16,093 nt of DNA from JAVBKA01 sp031546715 (GTDB lineage: Bacteria > Bacillota > Clostridia > Oscillospirales > UBA929), in the NCBI GenBank assembly GCA_031546715.1, contig JAVBKA010000108.1:1-16093 (forward strand). The letters run 5' to 3'. Both the position numbers and the translations under genes were made by a program. The notes under the pieces were generated by a model. It was not told the DNA's origin. It worked only from the letters and a program-made list of their open reading frames with translations, and did not search any database. Below, piece by piece: positions 1-7,387 of this stretch (the stretch's first letter is position 1; each line of letters starts with the position of its first letter).

Positions 1-120
1 ATTGAAGATGTTATCAAGACTTTGGCTAGGGTTGTTTCTCCTATTCGTCATAATCGGTCTTTCCCTAGAATTTTTAAGCCTTTCTTCAACGCTAATCTTA
101 ACCTGAAATCTCATCTTTGA
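1..120 (+). CDS. C-terminal end of a probable DDE transposase (partial)
   Basis: An open frame enters from the window edge and stops at TGA 118-120, giving 39 residues. The segment PIRHNRSFPRIFK resembles the basic tail of IS4-like transposases, where a proline-arginine stretch closes the protein. The catalytic domain lies outside the window, so the family call rests on recall of this tail only. It faces the 3' end of the leftward glutamine synthetase operon, so an insertion sequence probably sits just outside the window. It could instead be the end of another basic protein. Confidence 0.45.
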   Translation: MEDVIKTLARVVSPIRHNRSFPRIFKPFFNANLNLKSHL

Positions 121-154
121 CCTTAAGTTGTTGACATTACACCATAGAGGGATG

Positions 155-211
155 CCAACCGCAGTTGGCGGGGTGGTTGTTCAAGCAGTCAATTGCGGTA
201 AATGGTTACCG
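155..211. other. Short inverted repeats between transposase tail and glnA
   Basis: Two small hairpins are visible. CCAAC-CGCA-GTTGG lies at 155-168 and CGGTAA-ATGG-TTACCG at 196-211. Neither is followed by a T-tract on either strand, so neither is a convincing terminator for glnA. They may belong to the end of the insertion sequence. No other gene or clear site is visible in 121-221. Confidence 0.35.
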
Positions 212-221
212 AACATGTCTA

Positions 222-1538
222 TTAGATTATATCAAAATATCTCTCCAAATAAAAACTATTTTTATCTTCAGCCGCAGAAAAATCTGCGGCTTCTTCTATT
301 TTCATGTCAAGGTATTTTGACAGCATTTCTTCGCCGATTACTCTTTTAATAAAGCTACTGTTTTTAGCAAGCTCAATTGCTTTATCAAGGCTGTCTGGCA
401 GTAAGGCAAGATTGCTTGTGATGCTATCGTTTGCCTTGTATAAGTCTGCATTTACGGAGGGGGGTAAAGGCAACTCTTTTTCAATGCCATCAAGCCCCGC
501 GGAGACAATCAACGCAAAGGCGAGATAGGGATTAGAAGCCGCATCAGGTGAGCGCAGCTCCATTCTGACTTTTTCGCCTTGTGCCGCAGGTATTCTCACC
601 AGTTGCGAGCGGTTTTGATGTGACCATGAGACATATTTGGGCGCATCGTTTTTTCCAAGGCGTTCATATGAATTGGCGATGGGGTTTAAAAACAGTGTGA
701 TTTCTGGGGTTTTTTCTAAAATTCCCGCAATAAAGCTCTCTGCTGTTTTTGAATGCTCGTTGGCGGTTCGGAAAATATTGAACCCATTTTGGGAAACTGA
801 CAAATTCACATGAAGCCCGTTCCCGCTCTTGTTCAAAATAGGCTTCGGCATAAAGGACGCAAAAAGTCCGTTTCGAGCGGCAATGGCTTTGACGGCGGAT
901 TTAAAGGTTAAAAGATTGTCCGCCGCTTCTAAGACATTGCTGAACTGAAATGTAATTTCGTTTTGCCCAGGACCTTGCTCATGGTGTGAGGTTTCGGGTT
1001 TAACGCCCATCTCCTCAAGGCAAAGGCAAATTTCCCGCCTGATGTTTTCGCCTTTGTCGATGGGGGAAATATCAAGATAGCCGCCGTTGTCCAAGGTTTC
1101 GGTTGTGGGCTCGCCGTTGTCGTTTGTTTTAAAGAGATAAAACTCGCATTCTGTGCCAATTTTGCAGACGTAACCCATTTTCTCGCTGCGCTTGATAACA
1201 CTCTTTATTAGATTTCGGCTGTCCCCTTGAAAATCGGAGTAGTCAGGATTTTTAATATCGCAGAAAAATCGCGCCACTCTGCCCGGACCTGGCCGCCATT
1301 GAAGTATCGTCAGCGTTGACAGGTCGGGAAACAGCAGCAAATCCGACTGCGCAATGTCCCGAAAGCCCTTGATTGCGTGAGCGTCAAAGGTAACTCCGTA
1401 TTTTAATGCCGATGGAAGCTCATCGGACATGATTGAAATGTTTTTGTGTACACCTAACAGGTCGCAAAAACCAAGACGTATAAACTTAACGTCGTTCTCC
1501 TTAATAAACTCCAAAACCTCTTGGACAGTATTGCTCAT
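222..1538 (-). CDS. glnA: Glutamine synthetase, type I
   Basis: ATP-dependent condensation of glutamate and ammonium to glutamine in the cytoplasm; last gene of the leftward nitrogen operon. The 438 residues match the length of type I enzymes. Metal and substrate motifs run in order: FDAHAIKGF (51-59, holding the Asp that helps bind ammonium), GTECEFYLF (128-136, Glu ligands), SHHEQGPGQNE (184-194), GNGLHVNLS (239-247, His ligand), NSYERL (289-294), QNRSQLVRIP (308-317) and MELRSPD (326-332). AGGAGG lies 8 bases before the ATG, and the start follows the GXGXG gene by 54 bases. The ammonium-site motif differs from the common FDGSSIxGF, and the usual NLY adenylylation site is not recognisable. 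I recall such variants as normal in clostridial GSI beside glutamate synthase genes. A strong call on family. Confidence 0.96.
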   Translation of the reverse strand: MSNTVQEVLEFIKENDVKFIRLGFCDLLGVHKNISIMSDELPSALKYGVTFDAHAIKGFRDIAQSDLLLFPDLSTLTILQWRPGPGRVARFFCDIKNPDYSDFQGDSRNLIKSVIKRSEKMGYVCKIGTECEFYLFKTNDNGEPTTETLDNGGYLDISPIDKGENIRREICLCLEEMGVKPETSHHEQGPGQNEITFQFSNVLEAADNLLTFKSAVKAIAARNGLFASFMPKPILNKSGNGLHVNLSVSQNGFNIFRTANEHSKTAESFIAGILEKTPEITLFLNPIANSYERLGKNDAPKYVSWSHQNRSQLVRIPAAQGEKVRMELRSPDAASNPYLAFALIVSAGLDGIEKELPLPPSVNADLYKANDSITSNLALLPDSLDKAIELAKNSSFIKRVIGEEMLSKYLDMKIEEAADFSAAEDKNSFYLERYFDII

Positions 1539-1592
1539 TCGGCTTCCTCCTTCTATTTCGCGGCTTTATATATATTTATAGTGTTGCAGGTG

Positions 1593-2309
1593 CTAGTTCG
1601 CCGTATATAACTGCTTATAAGGGTTTTTTGCGCTGGGCTTTAACACATAAAACGTACTCTTCAAAAGCTCATAGCCGCTTTTGTTAAAATGCTCGGCATA
1701 TTCATTGATATACGAAGAAATTTGGTTCAAATCGTTTGCGGTAGCTTCTTCCACCGTTACTTGTTCAGGCAGGTTTGGCGGTTTTTCATTGGTTCGGATA
1801 AATATTTGACCGCCGTGCATTCCCGTTCCTGTAAAGTTGCCAACGGGAACGCCGTATGAGTCAATGCCCAGCACGATAATCAAGCCGCCTGCCAAGTACT
1901 CGCCCAAAAAGCTGCCAACTTTGCCGCCCACGACGATTACGGGCTTTTTGTCCTGATACTGCTTCATGTGTATTCCGGTTCTGTACCCTGCGTTGCCGCA
2001 TACGTATATTACCCCGCCGCGCATTGCGTAACCGAGGGCGTCGCCTGCGTTGCCGTGAATAATTATTTTGCCGTTGTTCATTGTGTCACCCACGGCGTCC
2101 TGCGCGTTGCCGTTTACCACAATGGTTGCGCCGTTTAAGTAGCTGCCTAAGGCGTTGCCGGGGGTTCCGTTAATTGTAATTGTTTTGCCCTCAAGCCCGC
2201 TGCCTATAAAACGCTGACCATAACAATGGTCTATACTAAAGTCACCCTTGGATTGCCGCACATGCTCATTAAGGGTTCTGAAATCCATATTTTTGGCTGA
2301 CATCTTCAT
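1593..2309 (-). CDS. Glutamate synthase GXGXG domain subunit
   Basis: A stand-alone version of the C-terminal (domain 3) part of the glutamate synthase large subunit. This right-handed beta-helix links the glutaminase and synthase sites and shapes the ammonia path. The 238 residues show a run of G-xx-G-xxx-G repeats between about residues 35 and 175 (for example GNALGSYLNGA, GDTMNNGK, GYAMRGGV, GEYLAGGL, GTGMHGGQ), which is the family signature. The start ATG overlaps the stop of the oxidoreductase gene (ATGA, 2306-2309), with GGTGG upstream; a second in-frame ATG two codons on is possible. In archaea and Thermotoga-like bacteria the same domain is separate and works with the two other split subunits. 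A related GXGXG fold occurs in formylmethanofuran dehydrogenase subunit C, but the neighbours settle the role here. Confidence 0.93.
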   Translation of the reverse strand: MKMSAKNMDFRTLNEHVRQSKGDFSIDHCYGQRFIGSGLEGKTITINGTPGNALGSYLNGATIVVNGNAQDAVGDTMNNGKIIIHGNAGDALGYAMRGGVIYVCGNAGYRTGIHMKQYQDKKPVIVVGGKVGSFLGEYLAGGLIIVLGIDSYGVPVGNFTGTGMHGGQIFIRTNEKPPNLPEQVTVEEATANDLNQISSYINEYAEHFNKSGYELLKSTFYVLKPSAKNPYKQLYTAN

Positions 2310-3535
2310 ACCGTGCCACCGCCCAACATCAAATTTCGGTCATTTTTGGAAAATGCCATAAGCCCTGGCTTTTTGCAAATCAAGTCAAAGTCAAGGGTGT
2401 CCAGAGGGGTTCGCTCCCTGATTAGATTTGTATAAATGCCCGCTTTTTCCACATTTCCGATAAGCATATAACCATTTAGCTTGTTATCGCTGTAGAACAA
2501 TTTTTTATAGCTGTCATTGTCCTTTTCACAATATACTTCGCCGCAATAATTGCCTGCTGTTATTGTATGAGTTCCAAAAAAACCGATGGCGTTCATGGGG
2601 ATTGCCTTGTCAAAATGGCATTCCCCGCCAGCCATATTTTTTCCAGCGCATTCACCTTGAATATACGCGTTAGGCAGCAATGCCATAATTTTATCACAGC
2701 CACTAGATACATCAAAACTTTGTGTGCAATCTCCCGCTGAATAAATGTCCTTGCAGGAGGTCTCCATTCGGGAGTTGATTTTTACGCCCTTTTCAGTGTC
2801 GGCTATACCCTTTAGCAGCCCAGTGTTTGGGCGAACGCCCACGGCTAAAACAACCACATCAAGCTCTAAGACTTCGCCGTTGTCAAGGACGGCTTTGTTT
2901 ACGTTAAAGGACTTTACACTGCGGGACAGCACGAATTTTATCCCCTTGTTTTCAAGATGAGCTTGTACAATTCTTGAGCCGTCCGCATCTAAAATGCTGG
3001 AAAGAATGCTGGGAGCTAGGTCAACAACTGTAATCTCAGCAACGCTATCCAAAATGCCTTCGGCACACTTAAGCCCGATAAGACCCGCCCCCACAATTAG
3101 CACGCGAGATGTTTTATCAATAGCCTTTTTCAACGCAATGGCGTCATCAAGGCTCATAAAGGTAAACTTTTTTTGCACAGTATCAAGACCCTCAAAGCTT
3201 GGAACAAAGGCGGATGAGCCTGTTCCCACAAGGAGCTTGTCATACTTGATAATGCGGTCGTCACTTAGTACAACGGTTTTTTCGCTTGGATTAATAGATG
3301 TAACCTTTACCCCCGAAATCAGGGTGCAGTTATTTTTCTCGTAGAAATCGTCGCCGCGGTAGAATATTGACTCCTCGGTGACTTTTCCATGTAAAAGATA
3401 TGATATTAAAGGTCGGGAGTACGTGAAATGCTCCTCATCACTGATAATTGCTATCTCGCTGTACTTATCAAGCTGTCTTATGCCCTCTACCGCACCGACT
3501 CCAGCGGCTGAATTACCAATTATCACATATTTCAT
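2306..3535 (-). CDS. FAD/NAD(P)-dependent oxidoreductase of the glutamate synthase operon
   Basis: A pyridine-nucleotide disulfide oxidoreductase-fold flavoprotein (409 aa) of the rubredoxin-reductase / NADH-oxidase-like group. Visible motifs are the N-terminal FAD site GNSAAG (7-12), an NAD(P) site VGAGLIG (148-154) and the second FAD motif IYSAGDC near residue 265. It lacks the CxxxxC redox disulfide of disulfide reductases. Placed between a ferredoxin and a glutamate synthase domain, it probably passes electrons from NAD(P)H through the ferredoxin to the Fe-S/FMN subunit, doing the job of the usual beta subunit (GltD). That role is inferred from context. The ATG overlaps the ferredoxin stop by four bases, with AGAGG upstream. 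It is not GltD-like at its N-terminus, since it carries no cysteine clusters of its own. Confidence 0.85.
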   Translation of the reverse strand: MKYVIIGNSAAGVGAVEGIRQLDKYSEIAIISDEEHFTYSRPLISYLLHGKVTEESIFYRGDDFYEKNNCTLISGVKVTSINPSEKTVVLSDDRIIKYDKLLVGTGSSAFVPSFEGLDTVQKKFTFMSLDDAIALKKAIDKTSRVLIVGAGLIGLKCAEGILDSVAEITVVDLAPSILSSILDADGSRIVQAHLENKGIKFVLSRSVKSFNVNKAVLDNGEVLELDVVVLAVGVRPNTGLLKGIADTEKGVKINSRMETSCKDIYSAGDCTQSFDVSSGCDKIMALLPNAYIQGECAGKNMAGGECHFDKAIPMNAIGFFGTHTITAGNYCGEVYCEKDNDSYKKLFYSDNKLNGYMLIGNVEKAGIYTNLIRERTPLDTLDFDLICKKPGLMAFSKNDRNLMLGGGTV

Positions 3536-3870
3536 ATCGAGCCTCTTTCCTCGAAAACAATTGCTCCGTTAGGGCAGCTTAATATGCAGGTGTAGCATCC
3601 AATGCATTTTTCAGAATTTATGGTTATAACGCCGTCAACTATTGTGATTGCCCCAGTTAAGCAGCCCTTTGCGCAAAGCGGTTCGGGACAGTGACGGCAG
3701 GACACGGCGAAGCTGATGCCGCCATGCTCCTCAATTTTAATTTTGGGGTTTATTTTTAGGTCTTTCAACGCTCTTGCCATGTCTTTTTCGTTTGTACTGG
3801 CAAAAGTGCAGTAGTATTCGCACAAATGGCAGCCGATGCACCATTTTTCGTTTACATATACTCTTTTCAC
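3532..3870 (-). CDS. Ferredoxin with three [4Fe-4S] motifs
   Basis: A 112-residue electron carrier of the DMSO-reductase-B / HycB-like ferredoxin type. Twelve cysteines fall in three groups: C11-C14-C17-C21, C58-C61-C66-C70 and C89-C92-C95-C99, enough for three cubane clusters. The start is GTG at 3868-3870, sharing GTGA with the purA stop (4-base overlap). The nearest Shine-Dalgarno-like GGGAGG is unusually far upstream (about 13 bases), so translation is probably coupled to purA. The next gene, the FAD oxidoreductase, overlaps its stop by ATGA. The pair is therefore likely made in fixed ratio and serves as the electron-delivery module for the split glutamate synthase (inference from context). 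Confidence 0.9.
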   Translation of the reverse strand: MKRVYVNEKWCIGCHLCEYYCTFASTNEKDMARALKDLKINPKIKIEEHGGISFAVSCRHCPEPLCAKGCLTGAITIVDGVITINSEKCIGCYTCILSCPNGAIVFEERGSI

Positions 3871-5135
3871 AGTACGATAATATCCTCCCTCTTTGCCCCC
3901 ACCGATACATATTTTATTCTGCTAGATACGGCGTTTTCAATAAAACGGATATAATCAAGGGCGGCCTTGGGCAAGTCCTCAGCTTTACGGCAGTTTCCGA
4001 TTTCTAAGCTAAAGCCGTCAACATATTCGTATACTGGCTTTGCCCTCAACAGCCTGTCTCCCGTGGGGAAAGCGGTGGTTTTCACGCCGTCTATTTCATA
4101 CGCGGTGCATACAGGAATTTTATCAAGGTAGGATAAAACATCAAGCTTTGTAAGAGCTAAGTAGTCAGCTCCTTGCACCTTAATACCGTAAATAGAAGCG
4201 GGAATGTCAAAACCACTAACGCGGCGGGGTCTGCCTGTTGCTGCGCCGAATTCTGCTCCTGCGGTGCGGAGCTTATCGGCTTCATCGCCAAAAAGCTCCG
4301 CCGTAAAAGGACCTTCGCCGACACAGCTTGAGTACGCCTTCATAATGCCGATGCAATTGTCTAATTTTAGTGACGGTATTCCCGCACCTGTGGTTGCATA
4401 CGAGGCAATAGTTTGAGAGGAAGAGGTATAGGGGTAAATGCCGAAATCAATATCACGCAATGCGCCGAGCTGCGCTTCAAACATAATGCGTTTGCCGCTC
4501 TTTTTCGCTGAAAGCAAGTACTCCGAGGTGTCGCATATGTAGGGAGCGACGATTTCGCCGTATTTCTTAAGCCAGTTCAGCATATCATCGAGGGAAATTT
4601 TCTCGCTGTTATAGCCAACCAGGGTTATGTTTTTCCACTCAAGGATACTTTCCAGTTTTTCGCCAATAGTGCTTAATTCAAGCAAATCGCCCATGCGAAT
4701 GCCTTTTTTCATATACTTATCAGCATACACGGGAGCAATTCCACGTCTTGTTGAGCCGAATTTTTTGTCGCCAAGGCGGTCTTCCTCTAAAATGTCCTGT
4801 ATTTTATGATAAGGAAAGCAGATTATCGCCTTGTCGCTTATTTTTAGGTTGTGGGGGGTAATCTTAACACCCTTGTCCGCCAAATTTTTTAGTTCGCCGC
4901 ACAAATGCTCTATATCAACAACCATGCCGTTTCCCATAATGTTTACGGTGGTATCTCGCAGAATGCCAGATGGCAGAAGGTTTAAAATAAATTTGCCCTT
5001 GTCGTTGACAACGGTGTGTCCTGCATTGTTTCCACCCTGATATCTGCAAATGATATCATAATCAGAGGAAAGCAAGTCCACCATTCTGCCTTTTCCTTCA
5101 TCGCCCCAGTTAATGCCGACTATTGCTGTAAGCAT
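3867..5135 (-). CDS. purA: Adenylosuccinate synthetase
   Basis: Joins IMP and aspartate using GTP, the first step from IMP to AMP. Its 422 residues match the family length. The N-terminal P-loop region GINWGDEGKG (7-16) keeps the catalytic Asp12, and GGNNAGHTVV (about 34-43) keeps the catalytic His40. Later GSTRRGIAPVYADK and TGRPRRVSGFD correspond to the IMP-binding arginine segments, with some drift from the textbook GTTxxGIGPxYxDK. AAGGGGG precedes the ATG. Upstream, purC ends 34 bases away; downstream it overlaps the ferredoxin start by 4 bases. A TATAAT lies in the purC-purA gap but without a -35 partner. Its partner purB is absent from the window. The retained Asp argues against the phage PurZ variant. 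Confidence 0.95.
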   Translation of the reverse strand: MLTAIVGINWGDEGKGRMVDLLSSDYDIICRYQGGNNAGHTVVNDKGKFILNLLPSGILRDTTVNIMGNGMVVDIEHLCGELKNLADKGVKITPHNLKISDKAIICFPYHKIQDILEEDRLGDKKFGSTRRGIAPVYADKYMKKGIRMGDLLELSTIGEKLESILEWKNITLVGYNSEKISLDDMLNWLKKYGEIVAPYICDTSEYLLSAKKSGKRIMFEAQLGALRDIDFGIYPYTSSSQTIASYATTGAGIPSLKLDNCIGIMKAYSSCVGEGPFTAELFGDEADKLRTAGAEFGAATGRPRRVSGFDIPASIYGIKVQGADYLALTKLDVLSYLDKIPVCTAYEIDGVKTTAFPTGDRLLRAKPVYEYVDGFSLEIGNCRKAEDLPKAALDYIRFIENAVSSRIKYVSVGAKREDIIVL

Positions 5136-5169
5136 AAAAAATCCCCCTTACGCTTTAATAATTATACAT

Positions 5170-5877
5170 TTATCTACTGGTAGTCACGTTTTTAAGTCTC
5201 TGCAAAACATCGGTGTAGCCGTCAAGCACGTTGCCTAGGTCGCGTCTGAAACGGTCTTTATCAAGCTTTTTGCCAGTGTCTGCATCCCAAAAGCGGCAGG
5301 AGTCTGGCGAGATTTCATCGCAAAGAATGATTTCGCCGTTACATCTACCGAACTCAAGCTTGAAGTCAATAAGCCGAATGCCCATTTTTGTAAACAAATC
5401 GCATAGTAAACCGTTAATTTTCAGTGCCGTGGACGACATTTCTGCAAGCTCTGGCAGGGTAGCAATCCCGATGGCTGTAATTTGACTTTCGTTAATCAGT
5501 GGGTCGTTGAGTAAATCGCTCTTATAGCTGAACTCAACTACTGTATTTTTCAGCGGTGAACCCTCGGGAACGCCGTATTTTTTTGAGAACCCGCCCGCGG
5601 CGACGTTTCTGATTATAACCTCGACCATAATAATTTCAGCTTTTTTAACTAAAACCTGCGTATCGTCAATTACTCTAATTAAATGGGTTTTAATACCGTT
5701 TTCGGCAAGGTATTCATAGATAATGTTAGATATTTCGGCGTTTATCTTGCCCTTGCCTAACAGCTCTTCCTTTTTTTCGCCGTTTCCAGCGGTGGCTGTG
5801 TCCTTGTACTTAATGATGCAGCTGGAATCGTTTTCGCCGGTGCATACTATTTTTGATTTGCCTTCATACAGAATCAT
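5170..5877 (-). CDS. purC: SAICAR synthetase (phosphoribosylaminoimidazole-succinocarboxamide synthase)
   Basis: Condenses CAIR with aspartate using ATP in de novo purine synthesis. I chose the ATG at 5875-5877 (235 aa, MILYEGKSK) because GGGGGAG lies 7 bases before it and family members begin with this YEGKSK motif; an in-frame ATG six codons earlier overlaps the previous gene. Motifs seen are YKDTATAGNGEKK (about 24-36), VEVIIRNVAAGG (near 100), DPLINE, RLIDFKLEFGR and CDEISPDSCRFWD, all diagnostic of PurC. It starts four bases after the stop of the glutamate synthase FMN subunit and is followed by purA, so two aspartate-using purine genes interrupt the glutamate synthase genes. Other purine genes are not adjacent. 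Confidence 0.96.
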   Translation of the reverse strand: MILYEGKSKIVCTGENDSSCIIKYKDTATAGNGEKKEELLGKGKINAEISNIIYEYLAENGIKTHLIRVIDDTQVLVKKAEIIMVEVIIRNVAAGGFSKKYGVPEGSPLKNTVVEFSYKSDLLNDPLINESQITAIGIATLPELAEMSSTALKINGLLCDLFTKMGIRLIDFKLEFGRCNGEIILCDEISPDSCRFWDADTGKKLDKDRFRRDLGNVLDGYTDVLQRLKNVTTSR

Positions 5878-5881
5878 AATT

Positions 5882-7387
5882 TTACTCCCCCGCATGTTTT
5901 ATGCCTAAAATTTCAAGCTCTTTTTCATTCAGCCCTACTCCCCGAAGCATCAGCCTGTTACCTCTTAAGCTCTCGATAGAATTAATGCCCATGCCGCCCA
6001 TCATTTCCTTAACCTCATGCTTAAGCGCAGTTAAGAGATTGACCAGACGGGTATAGCCAATTTCAGGGTTAAGCCGTTTTGTCAGCTCAGGAACTTGGGT
6101 GGCGATTCCCCAGTTGCATTTGCCGCTGTGACAGCTCCTGCAAAGGTGACAGCCCAGTGCCAAAAGTGCCGCCGTGCCTATGTACACACAGTCCGCTCCC
6201 AGCGCAACGGCCTTTACAATATCGGCACTGCTGCGAATACTGCCTCCCACAATGATGGACACATTATCACGAATGCCTTCATCACGCAGACGTTTGTCAA
6301 CTCCCGCAAGGGCTAGCTCAATGGGAATGCCGACATTATCCCGTATCCGAGTGGGTGCAGCTCCTGTGCCTCCACGAAAACCGTCAATTGCAATGATATC
6401 TGCTCCGCTTCTGGCAATTCCGCTGGCTATTGCCGAGACATTATGAACCGCCGCTATTTTGACGATGACTGGCTTTGTATAGTTCGTGGCTTCCTTGAGA
6501 GAGTACACAAGCTGCCGTAAGTCCTCAATGGAATAAATATCATGGTGTGGGGCGGGGGATATGGCGTCACTGCCCTCTGGTATCATGCGGGTTTTGGAAA
6601 TGTCGCCTATTATCTTTGTACCCGGTAAGTGCCCGCCGATGCCGGGCTTTGCGCCCTGACCCATTTTAATCTCGATTGCCGCCCCACTGTTTAAATAATT
6701 CTTATGTACGCCGAAACGTCCAGACGCAACCTGTACAATGGTATTTTTTCCGTATTTGTAAAAATCCTCGTGAAGCCCGCCCTCGCCTGTGTTGTAGAGT
6801 ATTCCCAGTTCCTCAGCCGCCCGTGCCAGTGCTTCGTGGGCGTTGTAGCTGATTGAGCCGTAGCTCATTGCGGAAAACATTACAGGCATTGAAAGCTTTA
6901 GGAAGGGGGTTAAATTGTTTTTCAGTGCTCCATTGGCGTCACGCTCGATGTTGTGCGGCTTTGCCCCTAAAAACACCTTGGTTTCCATAGGCTCACGCAG
7001 CGGGTCTATGGAAGGGTTGGTAACTTGAGAAGCGTTAAGCAGAATTTTGTCAAAATAAACGGGATAATCCTCAGGGTTACCCATGCTTGACAAGAGAACG
7101 CCGCCAGTGCTTGCCTGCTTGTATACTTCGTTTATTATCTTTTTTGTCCAATTTGCGTTTTCCTTGTAGGTGTTGTCGCGTTTAACAATTTTCAACGCCC
7201 TTGTAGGGCAAAGGGAAACACAGCGGTGACAGTTTACGCATTTTGAGTCGTCACATACCAGCTTGTTATTACCCTCCAAGTACTCGTGAACGTCGTTGGC
7301 GCATTGACGGACGCAAACTCTGCACGCAATACATCTGTCGTAATTTCTGACGACCTCATAATCGGGATATAAATCGTTGACAGCCAT
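5882..7387 (-). CDS. Glutamate synthase Fe-S/FMN subunit (split GltB, synthase domain)
   Basis: Carries the FMN site where 2-oxoglutarate and channelled ammonia form glutamate. I start it at ATG 7385-7387 (501 aa), which overlaps the previous stop as TAATG and has AAGGTGG upstream; an upstream in-frame ATG would lie inside the glutaminase gene. Residues 19-60 hold two ferredoxin-type [4Fe-4S] motifs (C19-C22-C25-C29 and C50-C53-C56-C60). The barrel follows, with MSYGSIS (174-180), NTGEGG (199-204), KMGQGAKPGIGG (241-252), DGFRGGTGAAP (335-345) and GGSIRSSADI (381-390). C413-x5-C419-x4-C424 matches the [3Fe-4S] signature of glutamate synthases. The built-in ferredoxin domain resembles archaeal-type GltB2. 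Catalysis needs the separate glutaminase and GXGXG subunits, both in this operon. Confidence 0.95.
   Translation of the reverse strand: MAVNDLYPDYEVVRNYDRCIACRVCVRQCANDVHEYLEGNNKLVCDDSKCVNCHRCVSLCPTRALKIVKRDNTYKENANWTKKIINEVYKQASTGGVLLSSMGNPEDYPVYFDKILLNASQVTNPSIDPLREPMETKVFLGAKPHNIERDANGALKNNLTPFLKLSMPVMFSAMSYGSISYNAHEALARAAEELGILYNTGEGGLHEDFYKYGKNTIVQVASGRFGVHKNYLNSGAAIEIKMGQGAKPGIGGHLPGTKIIGDISKTRMIPEGSDAISPAPHHDIYSIEDLRQLVYSLKEATNYTKPVIVKIAAVHNVSAIASGIARSGADIIAIDGFRGGTGAAPTRIRDNVGIPIELALAGVDKRLRDEGIRDNVSIIVGGSIRSSADIVKAVALGADCVYIGTAALLALGCHLCRSCHSGKCNWGIATQVPELTKRLNPEIGYTRLVNLLTALKHEVKEMMGGMGINSIESLRGNRLMLRGVGLNEKELEILGIKHAGE

Noticed and set aside
155..168. CCAAC-CGCA-GTTGG as a terminator for the glnA operon
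   Set aside because: There is no T-tract on the minus strand and the stem has only five pairs.
929..1201. Antisense or frame-shifted ORFs inside glnA, gltB-like, glnN and glpK genes
   Set aside because: They lie wholly inside well supported genes, lack ribosome sites, and encode no recognisable motifs.
3867..5135. PurZ-like enzyme for modified-base (2-aminoadenine) synthesis instead of purA
   Set aside because: The catalytic Asp in WGDEGKG is retained and the neighbours are housekeeping nitrogen genes.
5136..5190. Internal promoter for purA from TATAAT in the purC-purA gap
   Set aside because: No TTGACA-like box lies at a suitable distance and no extended -10 TG is correctly placed.
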